Counted from the stretch's first letter, positions 36,284 through 46,935 are shown. The stretch is DNA of 64,000 nucleotides from Spirobacillus cienkowskii (GCF_037081835.1 NZ_CP146516.1:2583501-2647500); one strand, 5' to 3'. Numbers and translations are program-made. Notes: a model not told the origin generated them from the letters alone.

Positions 36284-37513
36284 ATGAAACCAGTAAAACA
36301 AGGTGGTATCTGTATTGTTGCAGGAGAAGCAAGTGGCGATCTTCAAGCAGCTCTATTGATTAAATCTTTAAAAGAAGAGTTTAAAAATAAAAATATTACC
36401 AACTATTTTTTTTGGGGTTCCTGCGGTCCTAATATGCGTCAAGAAGAGGTTGATGAAGTTATAAGAGTAGAGGATTTGGCGGTACTTGGAATTACCGAAA
36501 TTATTTCTCACTATTCTCAAATTTCAGCTGCCTACAAAAAGTTATTACATCAAATTATTATTAGAAAACCAGACGCTATTATTTTAGTTGATTACCCAGG
36601 ATTTAATTTAAGATTACTTCAAGATATTTACGCATTAGGCTTTACTACAATATATCATATTCCTCCAAAAGCTTGGTCACATGGCGTTTATCGTACCGAA
36701 ATTTTAAAAAAATATTGTCACCTTGTTACAAGTATTTTGCCGTTTGAAACTAGTTTTTTTAAAGATCACAAAGTAAACACATGTTTTGTAGGTAATCCTT
36801 TAAAAGATAATATTGATGAATATATTGCTAAAAATAATATTAAAAAAATTCCATTTAAAATTGGATTACTTCCAGGAAGTCGTAAAAGCGAAATCAATAG
36901 GCTTTTGCCAATTTTAATTGAATCATTTATAATCATTTCAAGAGAAAATAAAAATATCATAGGAGCAATTCCAATTGCTCCTACTCTTGATATAAATTTT
37001 GTAAAAAACGTTGCATACAACACAGCGAAATTGCATAATTTTAATAAAGAGTGGATTGATAATAAAATTGAATTTGGTCTAAATAATTCTTATGAAGTTA
37101 TGTCTTCATCAAGCTACGCTTGGGTTTGTTCGGGTACAGCTACTTTAGAAACAGCATTTTTTAACACACCAATGTCTGTAATATACAAAACATCATCTAT
37201 TTCAGCATTTATTATTAAAAAAATAATTAAAGTTAAATATGTTTCTTTAGTTAATTTAACTGCAAATAAAGAAGTTGTGCCTGAATTTTTACAAGAAGAC
37301 GCTCAACCAAAAAATTTGGTTGAGCACGCTTTAAAAGTTTTTAGCAATAACCAATATACACAAGAAATGGTGCAAGAATTTGAAAGAATAAAAAATCAAT
37401 TTCCCCCCAATGCTGGCAAAAATGCTGCAATTGCGATATTAAAATGTATAGAAAAATATAATTACCCAGGTGTCAATAAATTTGCTTTACATAAATTTCA
37501 GGCAAAAACATGA
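36284..37513 (+). CDS. lpxB: Lipid-A-disaccharide synthase LpxB
   Basis: A 409-residue GT-B glycosyltransferase (family GT19) that condenses UDP-diacylglucosamine with lipid X. The N-terminal VAGEASGDLQAALL, the middle VDYPGFNLRL and the nucleotide-binding LLPGSRKSEINRLLP are diagnostic, as is the CSGTATLE loop that follows. It acts at the inner face of the cytoplasmic membrane. The last codon overlaps the ATG of the msbA-like gene. Confidence 0.95.
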   Translation: MKPVKQGGICIVAGEASGDLQAALLIKSLKEEFKNKNITNYFFWGSCGPNMRQEEVDEVIRVEDLAVLGITEIISHYSQISAAYKKLLHQIIIRKPDAIILVDYPGFNLRLLQDIYALGFTTIYHIPPKAWSHGVYRTEILKKYCHLVTSILPFETSFFKDHKVNTCFVGNPLKDNIDEYIAKNNIKKIPFKIGLLPGSRKSEINRLLPILIESFIIISRENKNIIGAIPIAPTLDINFVKNVAYNTAKLHNFNKEWIDNKIEFGLNNSYEVMSSSSYAWVCSGTATLETAFFNTPMSVIYKTSSISAFIIKKIIKVKYVSLVNLTANKEVVPEFLQEDAQPKNLVEHALKVFSNNQYTQEMVQEFERIKNQFPPNAGKNAAIAILKCIEKYNYPGVNKFALHKFQAKT

Positions 37514-39240
37514 AACAGCAAAGTACTAAAAATTTTATCAAAACTTTATGGTTCTCTGGTAAAAAAGATTTGTTACTCGGGCTACCGTGGCTTCCAATAT
37601 ACTCAATAGCAGAAATCATAATTGCATTATCATTAACAACTCTTCTTCAATTAGTTTTTATATCAACTCCAAGAATTCAAGTTGGCGAACTGGTTCCTGG
37701 CCAATTAAAAAACATAATTTCATTTAGTCAAACATTAGATCGAAGAGATCTGATTTTTATAATTCCAATAATTATTATTACTGCTTCATTAATAAAACTT
37801 ATTTCTGCATTTATGAGTAGTTATTTTACAGAAAGAGCAGGTCATAAAGTTGCGCACACACTTCGAGAACAAATGCTTAAAGGATTTATCTCTTCACCAG
37901 GAAATAAACTAGATCAAAAAAATCCTGACTATATTGCAAATCAACTGATGCAAGACACAACACTTTTACAAGGAGCTGTTAGCAAAGGCACAATCAGTGC
38001 GGTTAGAGACTTTCTTGTGTTAATTGGTATAATTATAACAATGCTATTTATTTCTTGGCAAACATTTTTAATTGGTATTTGTATTTTTGTACCATTAGGA
38101 ATTATATTTAAAAAAATTGCAAAAAAAATTAATTATTACACTCGAGAAAGTCAAAAACATCAAATTGGAATTTCTGCAAGATTTATTTCAAGCCACAATG
38201 GACTACTTACAATTAATGCACTGAGAAGTCATCAAAGAGAAGAATCAGACTTTAATGACTTAAATTTTAATAACTATTCATTTATGAAAAAAAGCATATT
38301 TGTAAGAACATTTTTTTCACCTAGTATCGAATTTTTAGCAGCATTAATATTAGGTATTATATTTGTTTTAAAACTAAACTATACCGAAGTATTTAAGTCT
38401 ACAATTTATGCCTCAATGCTCATATTACTTATTTTTTCGTTTAGATATATTAAAAATATTGCAGGAGCAATCACTTTTTTTAGCGAAATTAGAGTTGTTT
38501 TTCAACGAGTTTACTTGTTTTTAGATGATTTTAAAACTAGTACCAATAATATATTAACCCCAATTTCTTATAATTCAGCGAATTCTATTGAAGCGAATCA
38601 AGTATCTTACACAACAGAAGATCATCAAAATATAATAATTAATTGTTCTCTGAAGATAGCCAAAGGAAGTAAAATTGCGTTTATTGGGGAAAGTGGTGCT
38701 GGCAAAACCACTATGCTAAGAATGCTCGCTGGTTTATTAATACCTTCTAAAGGAAGTATTTCTATTGAACCTGAATTTTTATATGCATCTCAATCACCTT
38801 ATCTTTTTAAAGGAACAATAAAAGAAAATATTATATACTCTGAACAAAAAATACCAGATCATATTGCTGATGAAAAAGTTAAAGATTTAATCATTGCACT
38901 TTCTCTAGCTTATTCGGAATCTGGATCAAAAATTATGATGGATAAAAATCTAGGTTTTTTAGGTGAAGGGCTATCTGGTGGCGAAAAAGCACGGGTTGCT
39001 TTAGCAAGAACACTTTTTGTCTCACCAAAACTAATTTTACTAGATGAACCTACTGCAAATTTAGACGCAGAATCTGCGCAGCTCTTTTGGAAAGCAGTAC
39101 GTTCATGGAAAAATAAAGACTCCGAACATACTATTGTTACAGTGTGTCATGTACTACAAGAAATAAAAGATTTTGACCTTTGCTATGTTTTTGCAAACGG
39201 AAAAATCATAAATAAATGCTCTCCTAAGGAATTATTTTAA
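37510..39240 (+). CDS. msbA: Lipid A export ABC transporter, MsbA-like
   Basis: A 576-residue half-transporter with an N-terminal six-helix exporter domain (residues about 25-330) fused to an ATPase domain. Walker A GESGAGKTT, signature LSGGEKARV, Walker B LILLDEPTANLD and an H-loop in VTVCHVLQ are seen. Sequence alone would only say exporter-type ABC protein. The overlap with lpxB (4 bases) and the abutting lpxK make flipping of lipid A core precursor by far the likeliest job. The membrane domain is more diverged from canonical MsbA than the ATPase. Confidence 0.8.
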   Translation: MKQQSTKNFIKTLWFSGKKDLLLGLPWLPIYSIAEIIIALSLTTLLQLVFISTPRIQVGELVPGQLKNIISFSQTLDRRDLIFIIPIIIITASLIKLISAFMSSYFTERAGHKVAHTLREQMLKGFISSPGNKLDQKNPDYIANQLMQDTTLLQGAVSKGTISAVRDFLVLIGIIITMLFISWQTFLIGICIFVPLGIIFKKIAKKINYYTRESQKHQIGISARFISSHNGLLTINALRSHQREESDFNDLNFNNYSFMKKSIFVRTFFSPSIEFLAALILGIIFVLKLNYTEVFKSTIYASMLILLIFSFRYIKNIAGAITFFSEIRVVFQRVYLFLDDFKTSTNNILTPISYNSANSIEANQVSYTTEDHQNIIINCSLKIAKGSKIAFIGESGAGKTTMLRMLAGLLIPSKGSISIEPEFLYASQSPYLFKGTIKENIIYSEQKIPDHIADEKVKDLIIALSLAYSESGSKIMMDKNLGFLGEGLSGGEKARVALARTLFVSPKLILLDEPTANLDAESAQLFWKAVRSWKNKDSEHTIVTVCHVLQEIKDFDLCYVFANGKIINKCSPKELF

Positions 39241-40461
39241 ATGTCAAAATCCATAGGCCAAAAAATCAGAAAACAGCTTGATTTGCCATGGAAAGATAAG
39301 AACAAATTATTTTTTTTATTTTTTCCACTTTTATTTTTTATATCATTAGCAATTCATGTAATTTCTAAAAAAAAACGTGAAAAATCATACCTAAAACTTT
39401 ATTCCTTTTTTGATTCTAAACAAAGTGGTTTTAAAATTGTTTGTATCGGGAACGTAATTTTGGGGGGGACAGGAAAATCTCCTTTAGTTCGTAAATGTGC
39501 ATTAGAATACCTTAACAAAGGATATCTTGTTGCAATTGCTTCAAGAGGTGTTGGAAAAAATATAGTTCCTGTTAACATAGGTAAAAATTATAATGTCGAT
39601 AAATTATCTCTACTCTCTGATGAAAATAGAGAACATTATGAAATTTTAAATCATGACTCATTTAAAAATTCAAAATTTTATATCTTACAATCTAAAAAGA
39701 GACTTGAATCACTTAAATTTTTTTTAAATGAAATACATATCAATAATTATGATATTAATAAAACTATTTTTATTTTAGATGATGGTTTACAACATTTTTC
39801 TTGCCCCAGAGATTATAACATCTGTGTTTGGTCTCCTAATATCCTGATCAATAGCCCAAATTTTTGTATTCCAATTGGTCCTTATCGTGAAGGATTTGGA
39901 AAAGATTCTTTTATAAATTTATTAAATAATTTTGATTTTAGATTTTGGTCAAGAACAAAATTTGAAAATCGCGATCAATTTAAAGAAAATTTAATAAAAT
40001 CCTTAGAACAATATCAAATAAAACCTAGCCAAAAAGATCTCATTATTCAATATAAAAATAATTTTTATACTATTAATACTTCTCATCAAGATTTTATTAA
40101 TATCCAAAATGAAATTGACGAAGTTCAGGCTATAAAATATTTTTATGATATAGATACAATTACTATAATTACAGGGATTGCTAATCCTGAAAATTTTATT
40201 ATTGATTTAAAAAATATTATAAATAATAAAAAAATTAAGCATATTTTTTTAGATGATCATTCTAATTTAACAAATCATTCAATTAGTCTACTAGAAAATT
40301 CTCAATGTTTGATGATTACTTTAAAAGATTTATTTAGGTGGCATCAAAATCCTAAATTCTATAAATCTATAAAAAATAAAAAAATAATTGGATGCACTAT
40401 AGATGCAAATTTATTAAATCTCGAATATAATACGATTAGCTTTGAAAGTATTTTAACATAA
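39241..40461 (+). CDS. lpxK: Tetraacyldisaccharide 4'-kinase LpxK
   Basis: A 406-residue membrane-associated kinase that phosphorylates lipid A disaccharide at the 4' position to give lipid IVA. An N-terminal hydrophobic segment (FFLFFPLLFFISLAIHV) anchors it. The P-loop is VILGGTGKSP, and the Walker-B-like FILDDGLQHF with the PIGPYREGF block are characteristic. It is longer than usual (about 330) because of Asn/Lys/Ile-rich insertions in the C-terminal half. It starts on the base after the msbA stop, with no spacer. Confidence 0.93.
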   Translation: MSKSIGQKIRKQLDLPWKDKNKLFFLFFPLLFFISLAIHVISKKKREKSYLKLYSFFDSKQSGFKIVCIGNVILGGTGKSPLVRKCALEYLNKGYLVAIASRGVGKNIVPVNIGKNYNVDKLSLLSDENREHYEILNHDSFKNSKFYILQSKKRLESLKFFLNEIHINNYDINKTIFILDDGLQHFSCPRDYNICVWSPNILINSPNFCIPIGPYREGFGKDSFINLLNNFDFRFWSRTKFENRDQFKENLIKSLEQYQIKPSQKDLIIQYKNNFYTINTSHQDFINIQNEIDEVQAIKYFYDIDTITIITGIANPENFIIDLKNIINNKKIKHIFLDDHSNLTNHSISLLENSQCLMITLKDLFRWHQNPKFYKSIKNKKIIGCTIDANLLNLEYNTISFESILT

Positions 40462-40498
40462 AATAATTTTATATATATTTAACTTAAAAAGGTACCAA

Positions 40499-40954
40499 AT
40501 GTTTAGAGAAAATGTTGCCGCACTTATACGTTATAAAAATAGATATTTAGGCTGTTTTCGTTCTGATCACAGAACCTGGCAAAATGTCCAAGGCGGAATT
40601 GAAAAAACAGATAAAAACCCAATGGATGCGATAATTCGCGAAACCAAAGAAGAGCTTGGCGTTACAGAAAAAGATTTTAAAATTATTTACCAATCAATTT
40701 ACTGGCGTCGGTATTTTTTTCCAAAAGAGATTTTAAAAAAAAATCGCTTTAAAGGAAATATTGGACAAGAGCAGCTTTGGTTTTTAATAGAACTACAAGA
40801 TTTCAATGCAATTAAACTCGAAAAATCAGCTGGAGAGTTTAGTAAAGTTGATCTATTTGCGATTCAAGACTTAATTAATTTCTATTCCTCATGGAAAAAA
40901 TCTAGTTTTTACGACTTTTGTAGGGAGTTAGATTTATTATCTTTTAAGAACTAA
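40499..40954 (+). CDS. RNA pyrophosphohydrolase RppH-like Nudix protein
   Basis: A 151-residue Nudix hydrolase. RppH removes pyrophosphate from the 5' end of mRNAs and so starts their decay. The start VAALIRY...WQNVQGGIE is RppH-like, and the Nudix box reads [21 protein letters not shown], with one residue more than the canonical spacing between the glycine and the REx2EE core. The ending, with a Trp-Lys-Lys and Phe-rich helix, is also similar. The three final codons overlap the end of the convergent chemoreceptor gene. Confidence 0.8.
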   Translation: MFRENVAALIRYKNRYLGCFRSDHRTWQNVQGGIEKTDKNPMDAIIRETKEELGVTEKDFKIIYQSIYWRRYFFPKEILKKNRFKGNIGQEQLWFLIELQDFNAIKLEKSAGEFSKVDLFAIQDLINFYSSWKKSSFYDFCRELDLLSFKN

Positions 40955-42512
40955 CAATATATTTTAATTCTTCTGTTATATTGCTAATTTCTTTTGCTTT
41001 CTCTGTTAAATTGCTTGCAGATTGGTATGACTGACTAGCTACATTACTATTAAGCTGTGCAACATTTTCAAGCTGATTGACTGCTTCAACAATTTCTAAA
41101 ATACCCAATTCTTCTTCTTTTGCTGCTAAAGTAATATCATTCACTGATTTATTTACCAAAGTTACATTTTCAACAACATTTTGCATAGCAATATCAAAAC
41201 TTTTTGTAATATTTGTAGTTTCTTGTATGCTGTCGTTTCCAATTTTAAAAAATTTTTCGACTTCAGTTGTTGAAGAAATAATAATATCATTTACTGTTTC
41301 AATACTTTGTTTTAAAAGTTCATTAATTTCTTTTGCAGCATCACCACTCATTTTTGCTAGATTTCCAACTTCTTCAGCGACAACAGAAAATCCTCTTCCT
41401 TGATCTCCCGCCCGAGCAGCCTCTACAGAAGCATTAAAAGATAGTAACTTAGTTTTAAATACAATTTCGTTAATAACCTGAGTTTTTGCTGCAACTTCAG
41501 AAATCACTTTTGTAATTTCTGTAATTTTCTTATTGCTTATTTTCACCTGATCAAAAACTTGAGCGTAACTCGATTTAATCTTTTGAATACTTAAAATCAC
41601 ATCTGCCATTGTGTTTTTACCTTCATTTACAGACGCCTCACTCTGTTTAGAAGTTTGATTAGATTGCAATGCAAATTCTGATGTCTTTTTAATCATAGTG
41701 CTAATTTGCTGAATTGCTGCAGCTGTTTTTTGTAACGAATCATTCTGCTGAGTCGCTGAACTACTTAAAGATTGAGAAGTTTTATTCATCTCATTAGAAA
41801 GATTTTTCACGTCATCAACCTGAGTGACTAATTTTACAACAACGTTATCAATTGATGAAGCAATTTTTCTAAAAAAGTAATAGCTTATTAATAAAGTTAA
41901 AATTAGGCTAAAAATCATAATCAAAACACTAAATAATTTTAATATATTAGAAACATTCTCGATTTTTAATATTTCAACCTCACTACTTTTTTCAATTTTT
42001 GTAGATAATTTTTCCATTTCTTCTTCTAAAATTTTAAAGATTTTTAAAAAATTTTGGAATTCAGCTAAATAATCATTCTTTTTATTTAAAGAAGAGTGAA
42101 TTACTTTTTTTCCACTTTCAACATATTTATTAAGTATAGGTTCAGTCTTTAAAATTTCTTCATGAATTAAAGAATCAGTATTAATTTTTTTTACATTATT
42201 AATATACTCTATTATTTTAATAGACATTTCATTACTATCAGTTAAAATTTCTTTTTTATCTTCATCATCTATTACAATATATTGTGATAACACTGCCCTT
42301 GTTACATTACCTTTTAAACCATCATGCAGCATATCAACTAATAAAATATTTTTTAACAAAGGAAAAAATTTATTAAAAGATTCATCCATATTTTTATTAG
42401 AAACATATGAAGAATATATTCCAAATAATCCTAAAAAAACTAAATTAAAAAGTACGCTAAATACTAAAATTTTAAAACGCTTTTTTAATGTAAAATTTTT
42501 ATCGAAATCCAT
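40944..42512 (-). CDS. Methyl-accepting chemotaxis protein
   Basis: A 522-residue chemoreceptor. TM1 (about residues 13-35) and TM2 (about 193-216) bracket a helical periplasmic sensor domain of about 160 residues, like the four-helix-bundle receptors. The C-terminal half is a long coiled coil whose hairpin tip carries [28 protein letters not shown] with a recognisable CheA/CheW contact region. There is no CheR-binding pentapeptide at the end. The ligand is unknown. It implies that the organism is motile, though no other che genes are in the window. The 3' end overlaps the RppH-like gene by 11 bases. Confidence 0.9.
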   Translation of the reverse strand: MDFDKNFTLKKRFKILVFSVLFNLVFLGLFGIYSSYVSNKNMDESFNKFFPLLKNILLVDMLHDGLKGNVTRAVLSQYIVIDDEDKKEILTDSNEMSIKIIEYINNVKKINTDSLIHEEILKTEPILNKYVESGKKVIHSSLNKKNDYLAEFQNFLKIFKILEEEMEKLSTKIEKSSEVEILKIENVSNILKLFSVLIMIFSLILTLLISYYFFRKIASSIDNVVVKLVTQVDDVKNLSNEMNKTSQSLSSSATQQNDSLQKTAAAIQQISTMIKKTSEFALQSNQTSKQSEASVNEGKNTMADVILSIQKIKSSYAQVFDQVKISNKKITEITKVISEVAAKTQVINEIVFKTKLLSFNASVEAARAGDQGRGFSVVAEEVGNLAKMSGDAAKEINELLKQSIETVNDIIISSTTEVEKFFKIGNDSIQETTNITKSFDIAMQNVVENVTLVNKSVNDITLAAKEEELGILEIVEAVNQLENVAQLNSNVASQSYQSASNLTEKAKEISNITEELKYIVSS

Positions 42513-42653
42513 AGCAAACCTAAAACATCCAATAAGTGATAAATATATTTGTTTATCGGAGTATATTTAATTAAATGTAATGAAGTATTTTTATTATAAA
42601 ATTACAAAATTATAAAAAATATTCAAATATTTCCTTTAACAAACATGGATTTA
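42513..42653. other. Intergenic region carrying the chemoreceptor upstream sequence
   Basis: About 140 very AT-rich bases between the chemoreceptor start and the stop of the Nudix gene upstream. No tRNA, hairpin with a T tract or clear promoter pair was found. Confidence 0.4.
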
Positions 42654-43268
42654 CTATTTAATAAAATGATTGATACGGATTAGCAAGTCTTTCAAAATAT
42701 TGCCAGTCGCTCCCCAAATATCCAATTCTCCAATTTCTTTAATAAAAATAGGAAAATGCCATACTTCTCTTGTGATTTTCATAATTTTACGTTCTTCAGA
42801 CCAACAAGGAATATTTAATAATTCTTTAAATGATAGCAAAAAATAACAGCTTACTTCGCTTTCATTACAAAAAAATTCTACATTTTCGTAAAGTAGTGCA
42901 CAATAAGGTTTGATTCTAAATCCAGAACGCGCAAAAGAATCATTCAACTTAAAAGTTGTCACAATGTCTTTTTTATTTAAACTAATTTCTTCTTCTGACT
43001 CACGAATTGCAGCAATTAAAGGCTTTTCATTAGGCAAAACTTTTCCACCCGGGAAAGAAACTTCTCCTCCATGCAATCTTAAATGTTTTGCCCTAACAGT
43101 AAAAAGAACTCTCCATTCTAAAAGATTTATTTGATCGTTAAACCAATCTTCATAAGGACAAAAAATTGGCACCAAAACAGCTGAGTTTTTTGAAAAAAAA
43201 GGAGTTGTCTCGTCAAGGCCATGGATTGTTTCTAGTTTATTAAAAAAAGATATTATTTTTTTATCCAT
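42654..43268 (-). CDS. CoA pyrophosphatase-type Nudix hydrolase (NudL-like)
   Basis: A 204-residue Nudix protein of the NUDT7/NudL group that splits CoA and derivatives into phosphopantetheine and 3',5'-ADP. The UPF0035-like prelude LHGGEVSFPGG is directly followed by the Nudix box GGKVLPNEKPLIAAIRESEEE, the arrangement found in CoA-specific members. It abuts the Rsm22-like gene (start codon next to its stop). Together with the CoaX domain and the transferase at the window start it is one of three CoA-linked genes here, although they are far apart. Confidence 0.83.
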   Translation of the reverse strand: MDKKIISFFNKLETIHGLDETTPFFSKNSAVLVPIFCPYEDWFNDQINLLEWRVLFTVRAKHLRLHGGEVSFPGGKVLPNEKPLIAAIRESEEEISLNKKDIVTTFKLNDSFARSGFRIKPYCALLYENVEFFCNESEVSCYFLLSFKELLNIPCWSEERKIMKITREVWHFPIFIKEIGELDIWGATGNILKDLLIRINHFIK

Positions 43269-44506
43269 TAATTACGTTCTTTAGTTCTAATATAAAGTTC
43301 CAAGTTATCATTAATACGATTTCCTCTATGATACTCCTTTTGACTTTCATCCGCTACCACATAAGCAGATTCTAAATCTCCTTCTTTTGTACATAATAAA
43401 ACCTTATTTATTCCATTTTTATTATGTAACATATCATTAAATTCTTCAAAATTTCCAGAAACTAAATTATTTTTAATATAGGTAGCTAAGTTTTTATTTG
43501 AATCAACACGTATTCTAAATTCATCGCTAACAGCTCTAGCAAAATACAAATCTAATTTTTTATAAATCCCTTTTTGAAAAATTAAGTATGAATAATTTAA
43601 TTCATAATGATCTAATTTTGTATATTTATCAATTAGACAAATTGTTTTTGGAGGATTCCAAGAATGCTTAAACCAACACCAATCCTGTCGGGATGTTTTG
43701 CCAGAAAGAGGACATTTTTTATTATGTGGACATGGAGAAACAATTGAGCAGTCATTAACGATTTCTAAAAATTCGTCTCTTAAATTGCTGAGAGACTTTG
43801 CATGTTCAACTTGACCAGGCTCTAAAATTAAAATAAGCCCGTTTTCAACAGTATGATCAAACAAATTTTGTAAGTTTTTTAAACGAAACTTTTCTGGTAA
43901 TTCATTAAAAACGTTTATGCAAGTTACTATATGAATTTGTTTTAAGATTTTTTCAGTTGAAGAAATATGTTCAATAAAAATTTCAGCATTTTCAATTTTA
44001 GATTTTTCAATTAAAGTCGCCCCTTGCTGCATTACTTTTTTAGCTCGATCAATAGCATAAATAAAAATCTTTTTTGGTTTATTTAAATTTGGATTTTTAC
44101 TGTAAATATACTCTAAAGATGCTAAAATACCTACAGTCCCACTTAAAGGCCCGCAACCAAAGTCAGCAATTACAAGTTCTTCAACATTATCATTAAGTAA
44201 TTTCTCAATTGAATAAGTATTTTCTTTTCTAACTAATATAGAAAAAACTCGTTCGATGTTTGGAAGCAGAAATGAAGCTAAATAAGATTTAATATTTACA
44301 GAAGAGTCCATGTAATGTTTATCAAGATTTTTTCTATCTTTATTAAAAGATGCCCAAAGTTTTAATACATGAGATGCAATACTTTGCGATAATTTTTTTT
44401 CTTGTGTGGTATCTAAATTTGATAAACCAATAAAATTTTCCCAGTTTTCAATATATTTTTGTACATTAAAAAAATACTTACTCTCTACCTCATAAAAATT
44501 TCTCAT
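43268..44506 (-). CDS. Rsm22/METTL17-like putative methyltransferase with a cysteine cluster
   Basis: A 412-residue protein. A SAM-fold-like middle section (VIADFGCGPLSGTVGILASLEY) is followed by EPGQVEHAKSL and a cysteine motif in which SPCPH and KKCPL give C-x5-C and DWCWF follows eleven residues on. This is the pattern of mitochondrial Rsm22/METTL17, small-subunit assembly factors recently linked to a [4Fe-4S] cluster. Bacterial members are annotated as SAM-dependent methyltransferases of unknown target. It lies between mltG and a Nudix gene. Confidence 0.72.
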   Translation of the reverse strand: MRNFYEVESKYFFNVQKYIENWENFIGLSNLDTTQEKKLSQSIASHVLKLWASFNKDRKNLDKHYMDSSVNIKSYLASFLLPNIERVFSILVRKENTYSIEKLLNDNVEELVIADFGCGPLSGTVGILASLEYIYSKNPNLNKPKKIFIYAIDRAKKVMQQGATLIEKSKIENAEIFIEHISSTEKILKQIHIVTCINVFNELPEKFRLKNLQNLFDHTVENGLILILEPGQVEHAKSLSNLRDEFLEIVNDCSIVSPCPHNKKCPLSGKTSRQDWCWFKHSWNPPKTICLIDKYTKLDHYELNYSYLIFQKGIYKKLDLYFARAVSDEFRIRVDSNKNLATYIKNNLVSGNFEEFNDMLHNKNGINKVLLCTKEGDLESAYVVADESQKEYHRGNRINDNLELYIRTKERN

Positions 44507-44513
44507 TAAAATT

Positions 44514-45530
44514 TTATTCCTTTGACTTTTTCGATCTCAAAAAAATGAGGTAATTCTTAACAGCATTATTATGATCACGAAGATTTTTACTAAAAACATG
44601 GCTTCCATCACCTTTTGCAACAAAATAAAGATCTTGGGAGATAGGAGATAAAGTTGCCATTAAAGCTCCTTTTCCTGGACTAGCAATAGGACCAGGCGGA
44701 AGACCATAGTTGGTATAAGTATTATATGGAGTTGGAGTTAGCAAATCTTTTTTAGTGATATTGCCTTTATATCTATTCCACATTCCATATATAACAGTAG
44801 GATCGGCTTGCAATTTCATTTTTATTTTTAATCTATTCCAGTATACACCTGCCACTCTTTGCAACTCACTATCTACTGATGTTTCTTTTTCAACTATTGA
44901 AGCGAGAGTTATATATTCTAAAGGTTTTAATCCTATTTTTTTAGCTTCTTCAAGCATATTTGTGTTAACATTTTTTTTAAATTCTGTTAAAAAAACTTTC
45001 ACAATATTTTTGGGCGCTAAATTTGGGTCAAAAATGTAAGTCTCAGGAAATAAAAAACCCTCTAAATTTTTTATACTAGCATCAAAATCTAAATAATCAA
45101 TTAACTCTTTAGAGAACATTAAATCTAACCATTTGATTTTACTAGCAGTAGGAAAATATTGATTCAACAATTCTGCAGTTTGATAAATATTTAACCCTTC
45201 TGGAACCGTTATTTTAATTTTTTCTGTATCACCTTTTCTAAGTTTGCTTATTATTTCACTTGGCGTAATCCCTTGATAAAATTTATATGTACCAACTTTT
45301 AAATTACTTGTTACTCCTACGAACTTCGCATAAAATATTAATAATTTTGGTTTAGATATTATATTTTCCTTTTCTAAATCATATGCTACCTTAGAAAAAC
45401 TAAATCCATCTTTTAAATTATATAAAAAATCATTTTCACTAATTTTTATCGGATTATTTAACCAATACATAAAATATAATAAAGGAAAAACAACAAAAAT
45501 AAAAAATGTATAAAAAATTATTTTTTTCAT
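44514..45530 (-). CDS. mltG: Endolytic murein transglycosylase MltG
   Basis: A 338-residue inner-membrane lytic enzyme that cuts nascent glycan strands and may set their length. One N-terminal helix (FYTFFIFVVFPLLYFMYWL) precedes a LysM-like region and the YceG catalytic domain. The catalytic Glu lies in LASIVEKET, and the closing blocks PYNTYTNYGLPPGPIASPG and YFVAKGDGSHVFS are diagnostic. It starts one base after the stop of the serine-hydrolase gene, so the two are linked. Confidence 0.95.
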   Translation of the reverse strand: MKKIIFYTFFIFVVFPLLYFMYWLNNPIKISENDFLYNLKDGFSFSKVAYDLEKENIISKPKLLIFYAKFVGVTSNLKVGTYKFYQGITPSEIISKLRKGDTEKIKITVPEGLNIYQTAELLNQYFPTASKIKWLDLMFSKELIDYLDFDASIKNLEGFLFPETYIFDPNLAPKNIVKVFLTEFKKNVNTNMLEEAKKIGLKPLEYITLASIVEKETSVDSELQRVAGVYWNRLKIKMKLQADPTVIYGMWNRYKGNITKKDLLTPTPYNTYTNYGLPPGPIASPGKGALMATLSPISQDLYFVAKGDGSHVFSKNLRDHNNAVKNYLIFLRSKKSKE

Positions 45531-45531
45531 A

Positions 45532-46935
45532 TTAAATGTTCCAAAGTTTTTTTGCTAAGTTAATTCTTAATTCATTAATATTAGGAGCTAACTTAATATC
45601 TGAATAATTCCAAATGATCTTCGACAATTTCCTAGATTCTAAAAGTGCTGATTGAACGTCTTCTTCGCTGCATTCATAAAAATCATTTTCATTTAATAAA
45701 AAATATTTACTACATGAAGTATATTCGTTATAAATAAATATTCTAGGACATTTTTTTATTCCATATTTTTTTCTTTTGGCTGTTCTATTTGTTAGTAAAA
45801 TATGGTACTGCTCATTTTTATTTTCATCAACACAAAACCAAAACGAAGTACCTGTATATCCTAAATGCCCAAAAACTTTATTTTTATATAAATCCCAATC
45901 CTTTATACCAGATACTGAATTTTCTTTAGAGGGTGTATCTAAACCAAAAACAAATTGATTATTTACCTTACTTATATAATTTTTAGAATTTAAAATTTTT
46001 CTTTGACTATTAATCAATTTTTTTACTGCAATTTTAACATCAATTATATTTCCAAAAAAACCTGCATGGCCAGAAACAATGCTATTTTCTCTAAAATAAG
46101 ACAAAAAATTTGCATTGTTATCATTACAAAATCCATATTTAAATTTGTTTTTTTTAATTAATGAAATTTCATCCTTATTTATAGACATATAAGAATAAAA
46201 TGGAATAAAATTATTAATTTTTTCTAAATGAATACTTGAATGATAAAAGTTCGTATTTAAATTATTATTTAAAAAATTAATCAACCCAATCCATCCATTA
46301 TTATCTAAAAAATTATCTTCAACTATTCTTGCTAATAAAAAATAGTTGACATCTGAATAGCAATTATTACCGTAACTAATGTTATCAAACGACTTAATTA
46401 CGCTATTATTTAAATTAATTTTCACTTTATTAATAAAATTTTTATCTTTTTTATTAATTAAAACATCATAATAAGTATTACTTTGATCCCACAAAGCACT
46501 ACCCATCCAAAACCATTTTTTTGCTCCCGAATAATGAGATAAAAAAGAATCTAGTGTGTATCTATTTTTATGATTTATTAAATGATCAAGCAGATTTTTG
46601 TTTACTCCACTTTTATTTAAATCTATATTAATCTCTTTTAAAGGATTTAGTAATATTTTTATATAATCATCTTTAAATTTTTCTCTAAAAAATAGATTAA
46701 TAAAAAATGGTTTTGTCAAACTAGAAAGATCAAAACAAGGATGTAGATTATCGTTATTTTTTTTATTATTAATAGAATACTCATCTGCCCAATATGCAGA
46801 CATACAGCCATTCTGATTTGCAAATGACCAGGATGTAAAATTATTATTATTTACCTTCTCTTCAAGCTCTATTGCACACTGCAAAAAACTTTCTGGAAGC
46901 GTAGAAGATAGTATTTTTTGAATTGTAAAATTCAT
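45532..46935 (-). CDS. Serine hydrolase of the class C beta-lactamase/penicillin-binding-protein fold
   Basis: About 467 residues if translation begins at the ATG at 46935; in-frame GTG (46992) and ATG (46977) alternatives would run into the nadC control region. The three family motifs are in order: S-x-x-K in DLSSLTKP, Y-x-N in YSDVNY, and H-x-G in HLGYTGTSFW. Relatives include esterases, D-Ala-D-Ala carboxypeptidases and amidases; no lipoprotein or Sec signal is evident. Its close link to mltG suggests a cell-wall role, which is inference. It is Asn/Lys-rich and diverged. Confidence 0.72.
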   Translation of the reverse strand: MNFTIQKILSSTLPESFLQCAIELEEKVNNNNFTSWSFANQNGCMSAYWADEYSINNKKNNDNLHPCFDLSSLTKPFFINLFFREKFKDDYIKILLNPLKEINIDLNKSGVNKNLLDHLINHKNRYTLDSFLSHYSGAKKWFWMGSALWDQSNTYYDVLINKKDKNFINKVKINLNNSVIKSFDNISYGNNCYSDVNYFLLARIVEDNFLDNNGWIGLINFLNNNLNTNFYHSSIHLEKINNFIPFYSYMSINKDEISLIKKNKFKYGFCNDNNANFLSYFRENSIVSGHAGFFGNIIDVKIAVKKLINSQRKILNSKNYISKVNNQFVFGLDTPSKENSVSGIKDWDLYKNKVFGHLGYTGTSFWFCVDENKNEQYHILLTNRTAKRKKYGIKKCPRIFIYNEYTSCSKYFLLNENDFYECSEEDVQSALLESRKLSKIIWNYSDIKLAPNINELRINLAKKLWNI

